Source: an uncultured Lachnospiraceae bacterium (lineage in GTDB: Bacteria > Bacillota > Clostridia > Lachnospirales > Lachnospiraceae). From it: a DNA stretch of 64,000 nt. Below, one piece after another: positions 28,423 to 36,739 of this stretch. The stretch lies in the NCBI GenBank assembly GCA_934432595.1, contig CAKRYR010000004.1, forward strand, positions 62,001 through 126,000, written 5' to 3'. Numbering within the stretch: position 1 is the first letter of the stretch; every line of letters begins with the position of its first letter. Below the pieces are notes generated by a model. The model did not search any database and had not been told where the DNA came from. It was given only the letters and a program-made list of their open reading frames with translations. A program made the translations under genes and the position numbers.

Positions 28423-28511
28423 TCGCAACTGCACAATGGCACTCAAAGCGGATTAAGTTCCTCATGAGTGAGGGAAACAGGGAGTTGAAGCGGATTTGTC
28501 CGCTTTGTTCT
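28423..28511 (+). repeat. Dispersed structured repeat, copy A (89 bp)
   Basis: Aligns without gaps to 38475-38563 with about 16 differences over 89 bases. It includes a GTTCCTCA...TGAGGGAAAC stem and a terminal AAGCGGA-TTTG-TCCGCTT hairpin. An upstream hairpin (ATTGTGCAG 28401-28409 with CTGCACAAT 28429-28437) extends this copy. A short open frame crosses it on each strand, but they look incidental. Confidence 0.8.
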
Positions 28512-28567
28512 TTATGTTTGGACAATTGATGATAAGTTAGATTTAAATTTTATGGAGGTGTCTAGTT

Positions 28568-29074
28568 ATTAGCGAGATAATGATTAACGAACAAATCAGA
28601 GATAAGGAAGTACGTGTTATTGGAGAAGATGGAGAGCAATTAGGAGTTATGTCTTCAAGAGAAGCTTTGAATATGGCAAGGGAAGCTGACTTAGATTTGA
28701 TCAAGATTGCGCCTACTGCAAAACCACCAGTTTGCAAAATTGCAGATTATGGTAAATATAAGTATGAGCAGGTAAGAAGAGAAAAGGCAGCAAAGAAGAG
28801 ACAAAAAGTAACTGAGGTTAAGGAAATCAGATTGACACCAAATATAGATGTAAATGATCTTAATACTAAGGCTAATCAAGCTAGAAAGTTCATAGAGAAA
28901 GGTGATAGAGTTAAAGTTGCTCTTCGTTTCCGTGGACGTGAGATGGCTCATATGGCTACAAGCAAAGGTATTTTGGATACATTTTTCGAAAAGCTTGAAG
29001 ATGTGGCTATGATAGAAAAGCCAGCTAAGCTTGAAGGAAGAAGTATGATAATGTTTTTATGTGAGAAACGTTAA
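28568..29074 (+). CDS. infC: Translation initiation factor IF-3, AUU start
   Basis: IF-3 binds the 30S subunit and proofreads start codons. The 168-residue protein begins at ATT 28568, seven bases after GGAGGTG; the in-frame ATG at 28580 is 19 bases from that site. The N-domain (MINEQIRDKEVRVIGEDGEQLG) and C-domain (RLTPNIDVNDL, VALRFRGREM) match IF-3. The AUU start is the classic autoregulatory start of infC, since IF-3 discriminates against it. It heads the infC-rpmI-rplT cluster. Confidence 0.96.
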   Translation: MSEIMINEQIRDKEVRVIGEDGEQLGVMSSREALNMAREADLDLIKIAPTAKPPVCKIADYGKYKYEQVRREKAAKKRQKVTEVKEIRLTPNIDVNDLNTKANQARKFIEKGDRVKVALRFRGREMAHMATSKGILDTFFEKLEDVAMIEKPAKLEGRSMIMFLCEKR

Positions 29075-29223
29075 CTGAAAACATTATAGACAACAGTAGA
29101 CGAAATTATATAACATAAAAAGCATTAGACATAGATTAACATATTTATAGCACATTAATTAATATTTATAGCATAATAGCTTATTAAAATGGGATGTGCA
29201 AGTCATTAAGGAGGAGAATTATT

Positions 29224-29421
29224 ATGCCAAAAATGAAAACTAGTAGAGCAGCTGCTAAGCGCTTCAAAAAGACAGGAACAGGCAAATTAAAAAGAGTAAA
29301 GGCTTATAAGAGTCATATCTTAACTAAGAAATCAGCAAAGACTAAGAGAAATCTTAGAAAAGCAACTATTACGGATTCAACAAATGAGAAGAATATGAAG
29401 AAGATTTTACCATATTTATAA
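29224..29421 (+). CDS. rpmI: 50S ribosomal protein L35
   Basis: A 65-residue, highly basic protein starting [20 protein letters not shown], the L35 signature. It is read from ATG 29224 behind AAGGAGGAG. It lies between infC and rplT, the conserved order. The 150 bp before it hold no other gene. Confidence 0.97.
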   Translation: MPKMKTSRAAAKRFKKTGTGKLKRVKAYKSHILTKKSAKTKRNLRKATITDSTNEKNMKKILPYL

Positions 29422-29452
29422 GATTTGGATTATTTAAGGAGGGAAAACAGTC

Positions 29453-29812
29453 ATGGCAAGAATCAAGGGCGGAATGAACGCAAGAAAGAAACATAATAGA
29501 GTTTTAAAGCTAGCTAAAGGTTATAGAGGAGCTAGATCAAAACAATATAGAGTAGCTAAGCAATCAGTTATGAGAGCTTTAACATCTTCTTTTGCAGGAA
29601 GAAAAGAAAGAAAGAGACAATTCAGAACTTTATGGATTGCAAGAATCAATGCAGCAGCTAGATTAAACGGATTATCATACAGCAAATTTATGTATGGTTT
29701 AAAGTTAGCTGAAGTTGAAGTTAACAGAAAGATGTTATCTGAGATGGCTATTAACGATCCAGAAGGATTTGCTTCATTAGTAGATTTAGCTAAGAGCAAA
29801 GTAGCTGCTTAG
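29453..29812 (+). CDS. rplT: 50S ribosomal protein L20
   Basis: A 119-residue basic protein ([20 protein letters not shown]...) with the typical L20 length and C-terminal RNA-binding part. It assembles early on 23S rRNA and represses the infC operon in the family. An AAGGAGGG site precedes the ATG, 31 bp after rpmI. Confidence 0.97.
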   Translation: MARIKGGMNARKKHNRVLKLAKGYRGARSKQYRVAKQSVMRALTSSFAGRKERKRQFRTLWIARINAAARLNGLSYSKFMYGLKLAEVEVNRKMLSEMAINDPEGFASLVDLAKSKVAA

Positions 29813-29841
29813 TTTAGATTAAATATTATTTATATATAGTG

Positions 29842-29864
29842 GAACCATTAGTTAGTAATGGTTC
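29842..29864 (+). terminator. Hairpin after rplT
   Basis: A 9-bp perfect stem GAACCATTA/TAATGGTTC with a GTTAG loop. No T-run follows, so it may be a processing or 3'-end-stabilising structure that leaves the tRNA on the same transcript. Confidence 0.5.
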
Positions 29865-29869
29865 TGTAT

Positions 29870-29953
29870 GCGGAAGTGCTGGAACTGGCAGACAGGCAAG
29901 ACTAAGGATCTTGTGGTCTTATGATCGTGTGGGTTCGATTCCCATCTTCCGCA
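29870..29953 (+). tRNA. tRNA-Leu (anticodon AAG)
   Basis: Class II tRNA of 84 bases. The acceptor arms GCGGAAG/CTTCCGC pair, followed by discriminator A. The anticodon stem is CAAGA/TCTTG with loop CTAAGGA and anticodon AAG at 29904-29906. A four-pair variable arm (GGTC/GATC) and a T arm with TTCGATT are visible. CCA is not encoded. It reads CUU, and with inosine at position 34 also other CUN codons. Confidence 0.93.
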
Positions 29954-29963
29954 GTGAACCCTA

Positions 29964-30005
29964 GACCGTAAAGTGCTTATAAATAAAGCGTTTGCGGTCT
30001 TTTTT
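29964..30005 (+). terminator. Intrinsic terminator after tRNA-Leu
   Basis: A GACCG...CGGTC stem (29964-29999) with internal pairing AAA/TTT and GCTT/AAAGC is followed by a run of T (30000-30005). Confidence 0.85.
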
Positions 30006-30047
30006 GATACTTGAAAATCATCAAATGGGGCAGAAATGGGGCAGAAT

Positions 30048-30258
30048 TTATGTTAAATTAATTTTACTAATAGCTTCATTATCCTGTTCTTTTATTTTTT
30101 CTTTTTTGCTGACATCTTTAAAGCGATTAATTTTTTGAACGAATGAAATATCATCAATATAATCGTTTTGAAATGCCCAACGTATAATTGATTTAAACCT
30201 TGTTAAGTGCTCGTTAAGTGTCCCAGGAGCTTTTCCAGATGCTAAAAATCTATCTGTA
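30048..30258 (-). pseudogene. Fragment of a tyrosine integrase (core-binding domain)
   Basis: The minus-strand frame ending at 30048 reads FLASGKAPGTLNEHL, FKSIIRWAFQNDYI and INRFKDVSKKEK, the pattern of the SAM-like core-binding domain of conjugative or phage tyrosine integrases. The N-terminal domain and the whole catalytic domain are missing. It sits 95 bp past the 3' end of tRNA-Leu, a typical integration site. It is cut at 30258 by the next fragment. Confidence 0.65.
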
Positions 30259-30750
30259 ACAACTAATGCAGGTGTTACATTACTCGGATATTCTGGTTGT
30301 GGTAAGTCTGCGGTAATAGAAATTCTACTTTCTAACTACCCACAAGTTATAGAACATAAAAATGAAGATACGGATAAATTTACACAGATAACATATCTAG
30401 TTATTGTATGTCCTGCTAATTCTAATTTTTCTGCTTTATATGTAAGCATAGGAAAAGAAATAGACAAAGCTTTAAGAAATGATAGACCTTTTTATGAAAA
30501 GATGATAGGAAATAAACGTAGTCTTACAGAAAAAGCTGATATGGTATGTAAATTAATTCAGTTATTTGGTATAGGTTGTATTATATTTGACGAAATACAG
30601 TTAATAAATTTTAATTGCAATAAAGAAAACACTTATGAAGGTGATTGTAAAATGAATGATATTTTTGATATGGAAAGAATATTTACTCTTTTTATATACG
30701 AAAAATTGAAAGACATTTTACTATATTTTTACAATATTAATTTAAATTAA
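30259..30750 (+). pseudogene. Truncated TnsC/TniB-like AAA+ transposition ATPase
   Basis: An open frame without a plausible start reads GVTLLGYSGCGKSAV (Walker A) and about 80 residues later GIGCIIFDEIQLINF (Walker B). This pattern and spacing fit the TniB/TnsC ATPases that select targets for Tn7-like and Tn5053-like transposons. The end is unrelated low-complexity residues, so both ends are damaged. An internal ATG at 30502 gives only an 82-residue piece. No TnsB or TniQ gene remains nearby. Confidence 0.6.
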
Positions 30751-30772
30751 TAAAATATTAATAAATTTTTAG

Positions 30773-30801
30773 TTGAAATTAACCTTTTTTAGCTATAGTA
30801 T
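30773..30801 (+). promoter_or_regulatory. Candidate promoter for the secreted protein gene
   Basis: TTGAAA (30773-30778), 17 bases, then TAGTAT (30796-30801). It is about 140 bases upstream of the ATG at 30943, with no other gene between. Moderate match only. Confidence 0.4.
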
Positions 30802-30942
30802 ATTTATTGCAGTTAATAATTATATCTGATGTAAAAATGTTAATATATATGGGGGGTGAACGCTTTTTATAGAATAAAGGTAGATGATTAAAATTTTAGA
30901 GAAGGTTGTAAGTTTGTTTGGAAAGAGAAAGAGGAGAGAGAT

Positions 30943-31884
30943 ATGTTAAGAAAAAAGAAAAATATGTTGTTAATAGGATTAATTGTATTAAGTTGTATAT
31001 GTAGTATCTGTGTTTTAAAACAAAAAAAAGGAGTAAAAGCAGAAAGTTACAATTATAAAAGTGAAAATGTTATTGTAAATGAAGAAATTGATGAGTATAT
31101 AGAATTATTACGAAAAATGAATGAAGAAATATCAATATATAATGTGGATGAGTTGTACAATAATCTTGAACAAATTAATGATTTAACAAAGGATGATGTA
31201 CAAAAAGAATTAGCTCGTTCGAGTGATGAAGTCATATATAAATTTTTACAGAATGAAAATACGAATGCAAGAGAAGTATTAGAAAAGATATCTAATTTAC
31301 ATGAAAATACGAATATTAGTATTCCTAGTGAAGATAAAGATTATTTATCAGAAATTAAAGTTGAAAATTATATTTTAGGGGATGCAACAAAAACAGTTGT
31401 GAAAACAGAAACAAAATATGGAACAGAGATTGAATGTGAATTAATAGATGAGCCAGAAGGAATGGATATTGTTCGTGGTTCATGGAAAAAAACAAATGAT
31501 TGGTCAGAAACTGTTACTAAATCATATGGAAAAAGGAGATTTACATATACAGAAAAATCTGGTGGAATTTCAGGATTTAAAGAGGCATATTCAAGATTTG
31601 GATATACTGTTTCTGATGATGGATTATCAGCTAGATATATTAAGGGTAAGGGACAATCAAAGTGGTATGGACAGTATTTAACTGTAATAGAAGAAAAGAT
31701 AACGGATGGAGTAGCTAAAAGTATAGGTTCGAATATAGATGGTTATGTATTATTTGATACAGCTTATACGAATGTAAATCAATATGGACAGATAAAAACT
31801 AATATGGCAGTTAAAATTAAATCATGGAATAAAACTAAAAAGAAAATGGTTGTAGAACATCATGTGGCAAAATACAAAAAATAG
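30943..31884 (+). CDS. Secreted or lipid-anchored protein of unknown function
   Basis: A 313-residue protein. It has a basic start and hydrophobic segment (residues 4-25) containing VLSC (C18), a possible lipobox, so it is either a lipoprotein or a classically secreted protein. Residues about 45-130 are acidic and helical. The C-terminal half is rich in aromatic and Lys/Thr residues (GSWKKTNDWSETVTKSYGKR, DGYVLFDTAY) and looks beta-stranded. I recognise no family. AGGAGAG precedes the ATG. It stands alone next to mobile-element scars, so recent acquisition is possible. Confidence 0.75.
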   Translation: MLRKKKNMLLIGLIVLSCICSICVLKQKKGVKAESYNYKSENVIVNEEIDEYIELLRKMNEEISIYNVDELYNNLEQINDLTKDDVQKELARSSDEVIYKFLQNENTNAREVLEKISNLHENTNISIPSEDKDYLSEIKVENYILGDATKTVVKTETKYGTEIECELIDEPEGMDIVRGSWKKTNDWSETVTKSYGKRRFTYTEKSGGISGFKEAYSRFGYTVSDDGLSARYIKGKGQSKWYGQYLTVIEEKITDGVAKSIGSNIDGYVLFDTAYTNVNQYGQIKTNMAVKIKSWNKTKKKMVVEHHVAKYKK

Positions 31885-31980
31885 CCATTATTAATTTTAG
31901 TTTACATGGTAAAAGATTATAAATGAGTAATAATAAGAGATTAATTTAAAGTTTTAGATGGAATAAATCTTATAAAATTA

Positions 31981-32040
31981 AGGGTTCTAAGAGAATAAAT
32001 AGTTTTAATTTGACTAAATATTTTTTAGAATCCCTTTTTT
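31981..32040 (+). terminator. Intrinsic terminator with long loop
   Basis: AGGGTTCTAA (31981-31990) pairs with TTAGAATCCCT (32025-32035) with one bulge, across a loop of about 34 bases. Six T follow. Confidence 0.65.
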
Positions 32041-32081
32041 ATAGCTATAAAATCAAAAACGAATGAGAAATGAGGAATACT

Positions 32082-33683
32082 ATGAAAGAGAAAAAAAAGA
32101 TAAATAATTTTTTTGTACAAGGAAGTATTTTAGCTATGGCGGGAATAATCTGTAGACTAATTGGATTTGCATATAGGGTTCCTATGAATAATAGTTTAGG
32201 AGAAGGTGTAACATATTATTCAAAAGCATATGACGTTTATAATATAGCTTTAATTGTATCTTCGTATGGTATGCCACTTGCAGTTTCAAAATTAATTGCT
32301 ACACGGGTGGCTTTAAAAGAGTATAAGAACGAGCGTAGAGTTTTTAAAGCAGCATTATCTTTTGCAATTATAATGGGAGTCATGACATCTTTAATAGTGT
32401 TTTTTGGAGCAGATTCTTTTGCTAAATTACTGTTTAATATGCCCGAATGTGCATTACCACTTAAGGTACTATCACCTACTATTTTTATTTGTGCTATTAT
32501 GGGGACGCTAAGAGGGTATTTTCAGGGAAATGGAAATATGATTCCTACATCAGTTTCTCAGATTATTGAACAGATATTTAATGCAGTTATAAGTGTTGTT
32601 GCAACTATAACATTTATGAAAATATATAATAATCAAAGCTATGGAGCCGCAGGAGGTACGTTAGGTACTACAATAGGTGCATTTGCGGGGCTAGTATGTT
32701 TGCTAATTATATTTTTGGTTACTAATAAGGATAGAAAGATTAGAATAAAAGATGATAAAAGTGACAATGTAATTTCTTATAAGGAAATATATAGACTTAT
32801 TATGATTACTACAATACCTATTATTTTAAGTCAAACAGTTTATAATTTGAACGGAATTATAGATAGTGCAGTTTTTTGTCATATGAATAGAGATGCAAAT
32901 AATGGAAAGGTGTTAGCACCATATACGCTATATATTCTTTTAGTTAGTATCCCAGTAGCGATTGCAACAGCATTAAGCAATACTGTGTCGCCAGTTATAG
33001 TAAGAGAAAAGGTAAAAGGAAATATGAAAGGAATGAGAGTAAAGATAAATCAAGCAATAAAATATAATATGCTAATAGCTATTCCAGCATCAGTAGGATT
33101 AGGAGTGTTATCAGATAATATAATGAAGTTATTATTTCCATCAAGGGAAGATGTAAACATAGCTGCAAAACTACTTATGATAGGTGCATTAGCAGTAGTA
33201 TTTTTTGCATTATCTACTACCACTACAGCTATTTTACAATCTGTAGATTTAATGAAACTTCCAATTATTAATTCAGCTATATCACTTGTAAGTCATTTAG
33301 TATTTATAGTTATTTTTCTGAAAAATGGAATGGGAATTTATTCTTTAGCAGTAGGAAATGTTATTTTTGCTTTAGGGGTATGTATACTTAATTGGAGAAG
33401 TATTTCTAAACATATTGAGTACAAACAAGAGATAAAAAAGACTTTTATGATTCCTACTATTTGTGCAATAATTATGGGCATAATTACATATATGATTAGT
33501 AGTGGATTGATGTATGTATTTCATTCGAATTTATTAGCAACAATAATAAGCATAATAGTTGCAATTATCGTTTATTTAATATTGATGATTAAACTGGGTG
33601 CTATTAATAAAAATGAAATTAATAAAATACCTAAAGTACAATATCTATATAAGATATTTTTAAAGTTACATATAATAAAATAG
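32082..33683 (+). CDS. SpoVB/MurJ-like flippase of the MOP superfamily
   Basis: A 533-residue integral membrane protein with about 14 hydrophobic helices and the N-terminal FFVQGSILAMAGIICRLIGF segment typical of the SpoVB/polysaccharide-transport branch, which flips lipid-linked sugars such as lipid II. The start chosen is ATG 32082; ATG 32070 is also in frame. In spore formers SpoVB acts in cortex synthesis, but close relatives serve vegetative walls, so the exact role is open. It is monocistronic. Confidence 0.85.
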   Translation: MKEKKKINNFFVQGSILAMAGIICRLIGFAYRVPMNNSLGEGVTYYSKAYDVYNIALIVSSYGMPLAVSKLIATRVALKEYKNERRVFKAALSFAIIMGVMTSLIVFFGADSFAKLLFNMPECALPLKVLSPTIFICAIMGTLRGYFQGNGNMIPTSVSQIIEQIFNAVISVVATITFMKIYNNQSYGAAGGTLGTTIGAFAGLVCLLIIFLVTNKDRKIRIKDDKSDNVISYKEIYRLIMITTIPIILSQTVYNLNGIIDSAVFCHMNRDANNGKVLAPYTLYILLVSIPVAIATALSNTVSPVIVREKVKGNMKGMRVKINQAIKYNMLIAIPASVGLGVLSDNIMKLLFPSREDVNIAAKLLMIGALAVVFFALSTTTTAILQSVDLMKLPIINSAISLVSHLVFIVIFLKNGMGIYSLAVGNVIFALGVCILNWRSISKHIEYKQEIKKTFMIPTICAIIMGIITYMISSGLMYVFHSNLLATIISIIVAIIVYLILMIKLGAINKNEINKIPKVQYLYKIFLKLHIIK

Positions 33684-34199
33684 TATATTAGTACATTTAT
33701 GGATAATGGATTAGAAATACAGATAATAATAAAAAAAGAACACGAGAACCTTTTTAGAAATGGTTTTATTCGATAAAGAATATTAAATATATAATGGCAG
33801 GAGTTAAAGGACTAGAAAAAGAAGATGGAGTGCTGTGAAAATATGACACTTTTGTATGATAGTATATGAATATATGTATATGTTCTTCTTCGACTGGGAA
33901 ATATGAAGCTTATTATATAAGAAAAAAAGATAAAGATGTATATGGCATAAAGAAATTTATAGAAACAATTGTGCTTTTTATTAATATGATATTTAAAATA
34001 GAATAAGCAGAAAAAATGGAATCTAAAAATTAAATGGTTAGATATTGTATAGAGAAGAAAAACTTATTCGTGATAGAAATTTTGATTTAAAAATATTCAT
34101 ATATAAATAATTGGTTTTAACTGTAAAATTACAGATACTGATTTATTAAGAAAAGAGTTTAAGAATAACAGCAACATTTATTAAGGAGGTGTTGTAGAT
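33684..34199. other. 516-bp gap between flippase and fruK
   Basis: No secure gene. A 46-codon open frame at 33866-34006 (starting MNICICSSSTGKYEAYYIRK) has no ribosome site and no recognisable family; it may be a decayed gene remnant. A weak AACC/GGTT hairpin at about 33749-33767 may end the flippase transcript. The strong AAGGAGGTG site of fruK lies at about 34183-34191. Confidence 0.45.
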
Positions 34200-35105
34200 A
34201 TGATTTACACAGTAACTTTTAGTCCAGCAATTGATTATGTAGTTAATGTAGATAATATGAAAATTGGTATGGTTAATAGAAGTAGTAATGAATATATTCT
34301 TTATGGAGGGAAGGGGATAAATGTATCTACGGTATTAACCAATCTGGGAGTAAGAAATAAAGCATTAGGGTTTGTAGCAGGTTTCACAGGAGATGAAATT
34401 GAAAAGGGTGTTAGAAACTTTGGAGTTGATACTGATTTTGTTCATATCAAAGAGGGAATGAGCAGGATAAATGTTAAGATAAAATCAGATATGGAAACAG
34501 AGATTAATGGTGGAGGACCTAATATATCTAAAGAAAATATTGAGGAATTATATGACAAGTTATCTAAAGTACAAGATGGTGATTACTTAGTGTTAGCAGG
34601 AACTATTCCAAGTACAGTTCCTGATGATATATATGAAATAATTATGGGAAAATTAAAGAATAAAAATATAAATGTTGTAGTTGATGCAACAAAGAATTTA
34701 TTACTAAATGTACTTAAGTATAATCCATTTTTGATTAAGCCAAACAATCATGAATTAGGTGAAATGTTTGGAGTTGAGTGTAAGAGTGAACATGATATTG
34801 TAACCTACGCCACTAAATTACAAGAAAAAGGAGCTCGAAATGTACTAGTTTCTATGGCAGGCGATGGTGCAATTTTAGTTACAGAAACACATAAAATTTA
34901 TTCAATTGGTACACCAAAAGGGACTGTGGTTAACTCGGTAGGTGCCGGTGATTCCATGGTTGCAGGTTTTATTGCAGATTATATTAAGAATAATGATTAT
35001 GAATCGGCTTTAAAATATGGTACTGCAACAGGAAGCGCTACAGCATTTTCTAAAGGATTAGCAACCCAGTCAAAAGTTGATGAACTGTTAAGTAAGTTAA
35101 ATTAA
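34200..35105 (+). CDS. fruK: 1-phosphofructokinase (PfkB family)
   Basis: Phosphorylates fructose-1-phosphate to fructose-1,6-bisphosphate with ATP. The 301-residue protein starts MIYTVTFSPAIDYVVNVD and carries YGGKGINVSTVLTNLG (substrate region) and the PfkB catalytic motif VNSVGAGDSMVAGF. LacC (tagatose-6-phosphate kinase) is the close alternative, but the fruA remnant just downstream favours FruK. Without the transporter the incoming substrate supply is unclear. Confidence 0.9.
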   Translation: MIYTVTFSPAIDYVVNVDNMKIGMVNRSSNEYILYGGKGINVSTVLTNLGVRNKALGFVAGFTGDEIEKGVRNFGVDTDFVHIKEGMSRINVKIKSDMETEINGGGPNISKENIEELYDKLSKVQDGDYLVLAGTIPSTVPDDIYEIIMGKLKNKNINVVVDATKNLLLNVLKYNPFLIKPNNHELGEMFGVECKSEHDIVTYATKLQEKGARNVLVSMAGDGAILVTETHKIYSIGTPKGTVVNSVGAGDSMVAGFIADYIKNNDYESALKYGTATGSATAFSKGLATQSKVDELLSKLN

Positions 35106-35124
35106 AGAAAAGAAGCTGAACGAT

Positions 35125-35223
35125 ATGAGAATTACTGAATTATTAAGTAACAAAGGCATTTAGTTAGGTGCAAAAGTTGAGACAAATGGTTCTGGTGGAG
35201 CAAAAAATGCTTTTTTTCATTAA
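35125..35223 (+). pseudogene. Remnant of fruA (PTS fructose EIIA N-terminus)
   Basis: From ATG 35125 the frame reads MRITELLSNKGI, a TAG at 35161, then LGAKVETNGSGGAKNAFFH and a second stop. The first part matches the start of fructose PTS EIIA domains, which normally follow fruK. The rest of the transporter is gone. Up to 35395 the sequence is AT-rich, with no other gene. Confidence 0.6.
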
Positions 35224-35361
35224 AAAACCTCCTCTAAATCTAATGCCCTTTTATCGCATTAATTTATTGTTTGAAAGTATTATTGTAATAGTTAAGGCAT
35301 TGGATGAATTAAAACATAATTGACTTTTTTAAGAGGATAAAGTATAAAAATACATATAAGA

Positions 35362-35375
35362 TGGAAACGCTTTAG
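35362..35375. promoter_or_regulatory. cre-like site (CcpA) before the MFS gene
   Basis: TGGAAACGCTTTAG fits the catabolite-responsive element pattern TGWAARCGYTWNCW apart from the third position and the end. It lies 21 bases upstream of the GTG start at 35396, a position where binding would block transcription or initiation. Confidence 0.5.
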
Positions 35376-35395
35376 GTTATTATGGAGAAAAAAAC

Positions 35396-36595
35396 GTGAA
35401 AAATATAAATATTAAAGATAATTATAATTTGACTATGAAAGCTTGTTATATAGGTTATATTACTCAAGCTATTGTGAACAATTTTATACCGCTTTTGTTT
35501 TTAACTTTTAGGAAAGAGTTTGGTATTTCTTTGGATAAAATTGCGTTGTTGGTGTCTTTTAATTTTGGTATACAGTTGTTAGTTGATTATTTAGCATCAA
35601 AATATGTAGATAAGATTGGGTATAGAGTAAGTATGCTCTTAGCTCATGTATCGGCAAGTGTTGGTCTTGCTGGATTGGGATTTTTACCAGATTTACTTCC
35701 TAATCCATTTTTGGGATTAATTATTTCAGTTATGTTATATGCAATAGGTGGTGGATTAATAGAAGTTTTAGTAAGTCCTATTGTGGAAGCTTGTCCAACG
35801 GAACATAAAGAATCTACAATGAGTTTACTACATTCTTTTTATTGTTGGGGATATGTTGGTGTTGTGGCTATTTCAACACTTTATTTTGTAACTTTTGGAA
35901 TTCATAATTGGAGATACCTAGCATATGTTTGGGCAGTGATTCCACTTATAAATGTTTTATTATTTAGTAAGGTTCCAATACCTATGTTGGTTGAGAATGG
36001 TAAAGGATTATCAGCTAGGGAATTATGTAAGATACGTGTGTTTTGGATATTAGTAGTTTTAATGATATGCTCAGGGGCATCAGAACATGGAATGGGACAG
36101 TGGGCATCTGCTTTTGCAGAATCAGGATTAAAAGTATCAAAAACAATGGGGGATTTACTTGGTCCATGTTTTTTTGCAATTATGATGGGAAGTTCAAGAG
36201 TTATTTACGCTAAGATTGGTAGAAAAATAGAATTAAAGAAATTTATGATTTATTGTGCAGTATTATGTGTGTTTAGTTATTTGCTTGCAGTATTTTCACC
36301 TATACCATTACTTGCATTATTTGGATGTGGATTATGTGGATTTTCTGTAGGAATATTTTGGCCAGGAACCTTTAGTATAGCAACAGAAAATTGTCCTAAT
36401 GGTGGAACAGTAATGTTTGCGTTACTTGCATTAGCTGGTGATTTAGGATGCGGTTTTGGTCCAACAGTTGTAGGAAAAGTTGCACAGCGGTTTGGGGATA
36501 AATTAGATATAGGCTTGTTAGCTGCAATTATATTTCCAATTGTATTAATTATTGGAATTATAAATATATATCATTATAACAAAAGAATAAAGTAA
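35396..36595 (+). CDS. Major facilitator superfamily transporter
   Basis: A 399-residue protein with 12 predicted membrane helices, started by GTG 35396 behind TGGAG. The segment after helix 2 (YLASKYVDKIGYRVSML) corresponds to the MFS cytoplasmic loop motif. It looks like sugar-type MFS proteins of anaerobic Firmicutes (FucP-like), and the cre-like site in front supports a carbon-source role, but the substrate is unknown. Confidence 0.85.
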   Translation: MKNINIKDNYNLTMKACYIGYITQAIVNNFIPLLFLTFRKEFGISLDKIALLVSFNFGIQLLVDYLASKYVDKIGYRVSMLLAHVSASVGLAGLGFLPDLLPNPFLGLIISVMLYAIGGGLIEVLVSPIVEACPTEHKESTMSLLHSFYCWGYVGVVAISTLYFVTFGIHNWRYLAYVWAVIPLINVLLFSKVPIPMLVENGKGLSARELCKIRVFWILVVLMICSGASEHGMGQWASAFAESGLKVSKTMGDLLGPCFFAIMMGSSRVIYAKIGRKIELKKFMIYCAVLCVFSYLLAVFSPIPLLALFGCGLCGFSVGIFWPGTFSIATENCPNGGTVMFALLALAGDLGCGFGPTVVGKVAQRFGDKLDIGLLAAIIFPIVLIIGIINIYHYNKRIK

Positions 36596-36603
36596 AATTT
36601 TTG

Positions 36604-36631
36604 TTGATTTTATTTGAATTTACTATATAAT
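36604..36631 (+). promoter_or_regulatory. Candidate promoter for the DUF2007/zinc-ribbon pair
   Basis: TTGATT (36604-36609), 16 bases, TATAAT (36626-36631). It lies just after the MFS gene and upstream of the frameshifted gene at 36740. A 10-bp inverted repeat (36663-36672 with 36689-36698) follows in the presumed leader. Confidence 0.5.
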
Positions 36632-36739
36632 GGAAAATATAGGTTTATAAAATTCTATATTGATTTCTATTAAACATGTTTCAGTGTATAATAGAAATTA
36701 TTTGTTAGAAAAAATTTAGGGTTTAAGGGAAGATATAGT

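Larger units (their letters stand above)
28224..28567. other. Intergenic region between the T7SS tail and infC
   Basis: No credible gene. It holds a terminator-like hairpin (28318-28341), an imperfect hairpin at about 28344-28372, the 89-bp dispersed repeat at 28423-28511 with its own stems, and the GGAGGTG site of infC at 28554-28560. The infC leader could include an L20/IF3-type autoregulatory structure, but I cannot recognise one with certainty. Confidence 0.5.

Noticed and set aside
28323..28529. Open frames on both strands across the 28.4-kb repeat
   Set aside because: They follow the repeat and its hairpins, lack ribosome sites, and the second repeat copy has no matching start codon.
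33866..34006. Small open frame of 46 codons upstream of fruK
   Set aside because: No ribosome site and no recognisable family; recorded only as part of the intergenic region.
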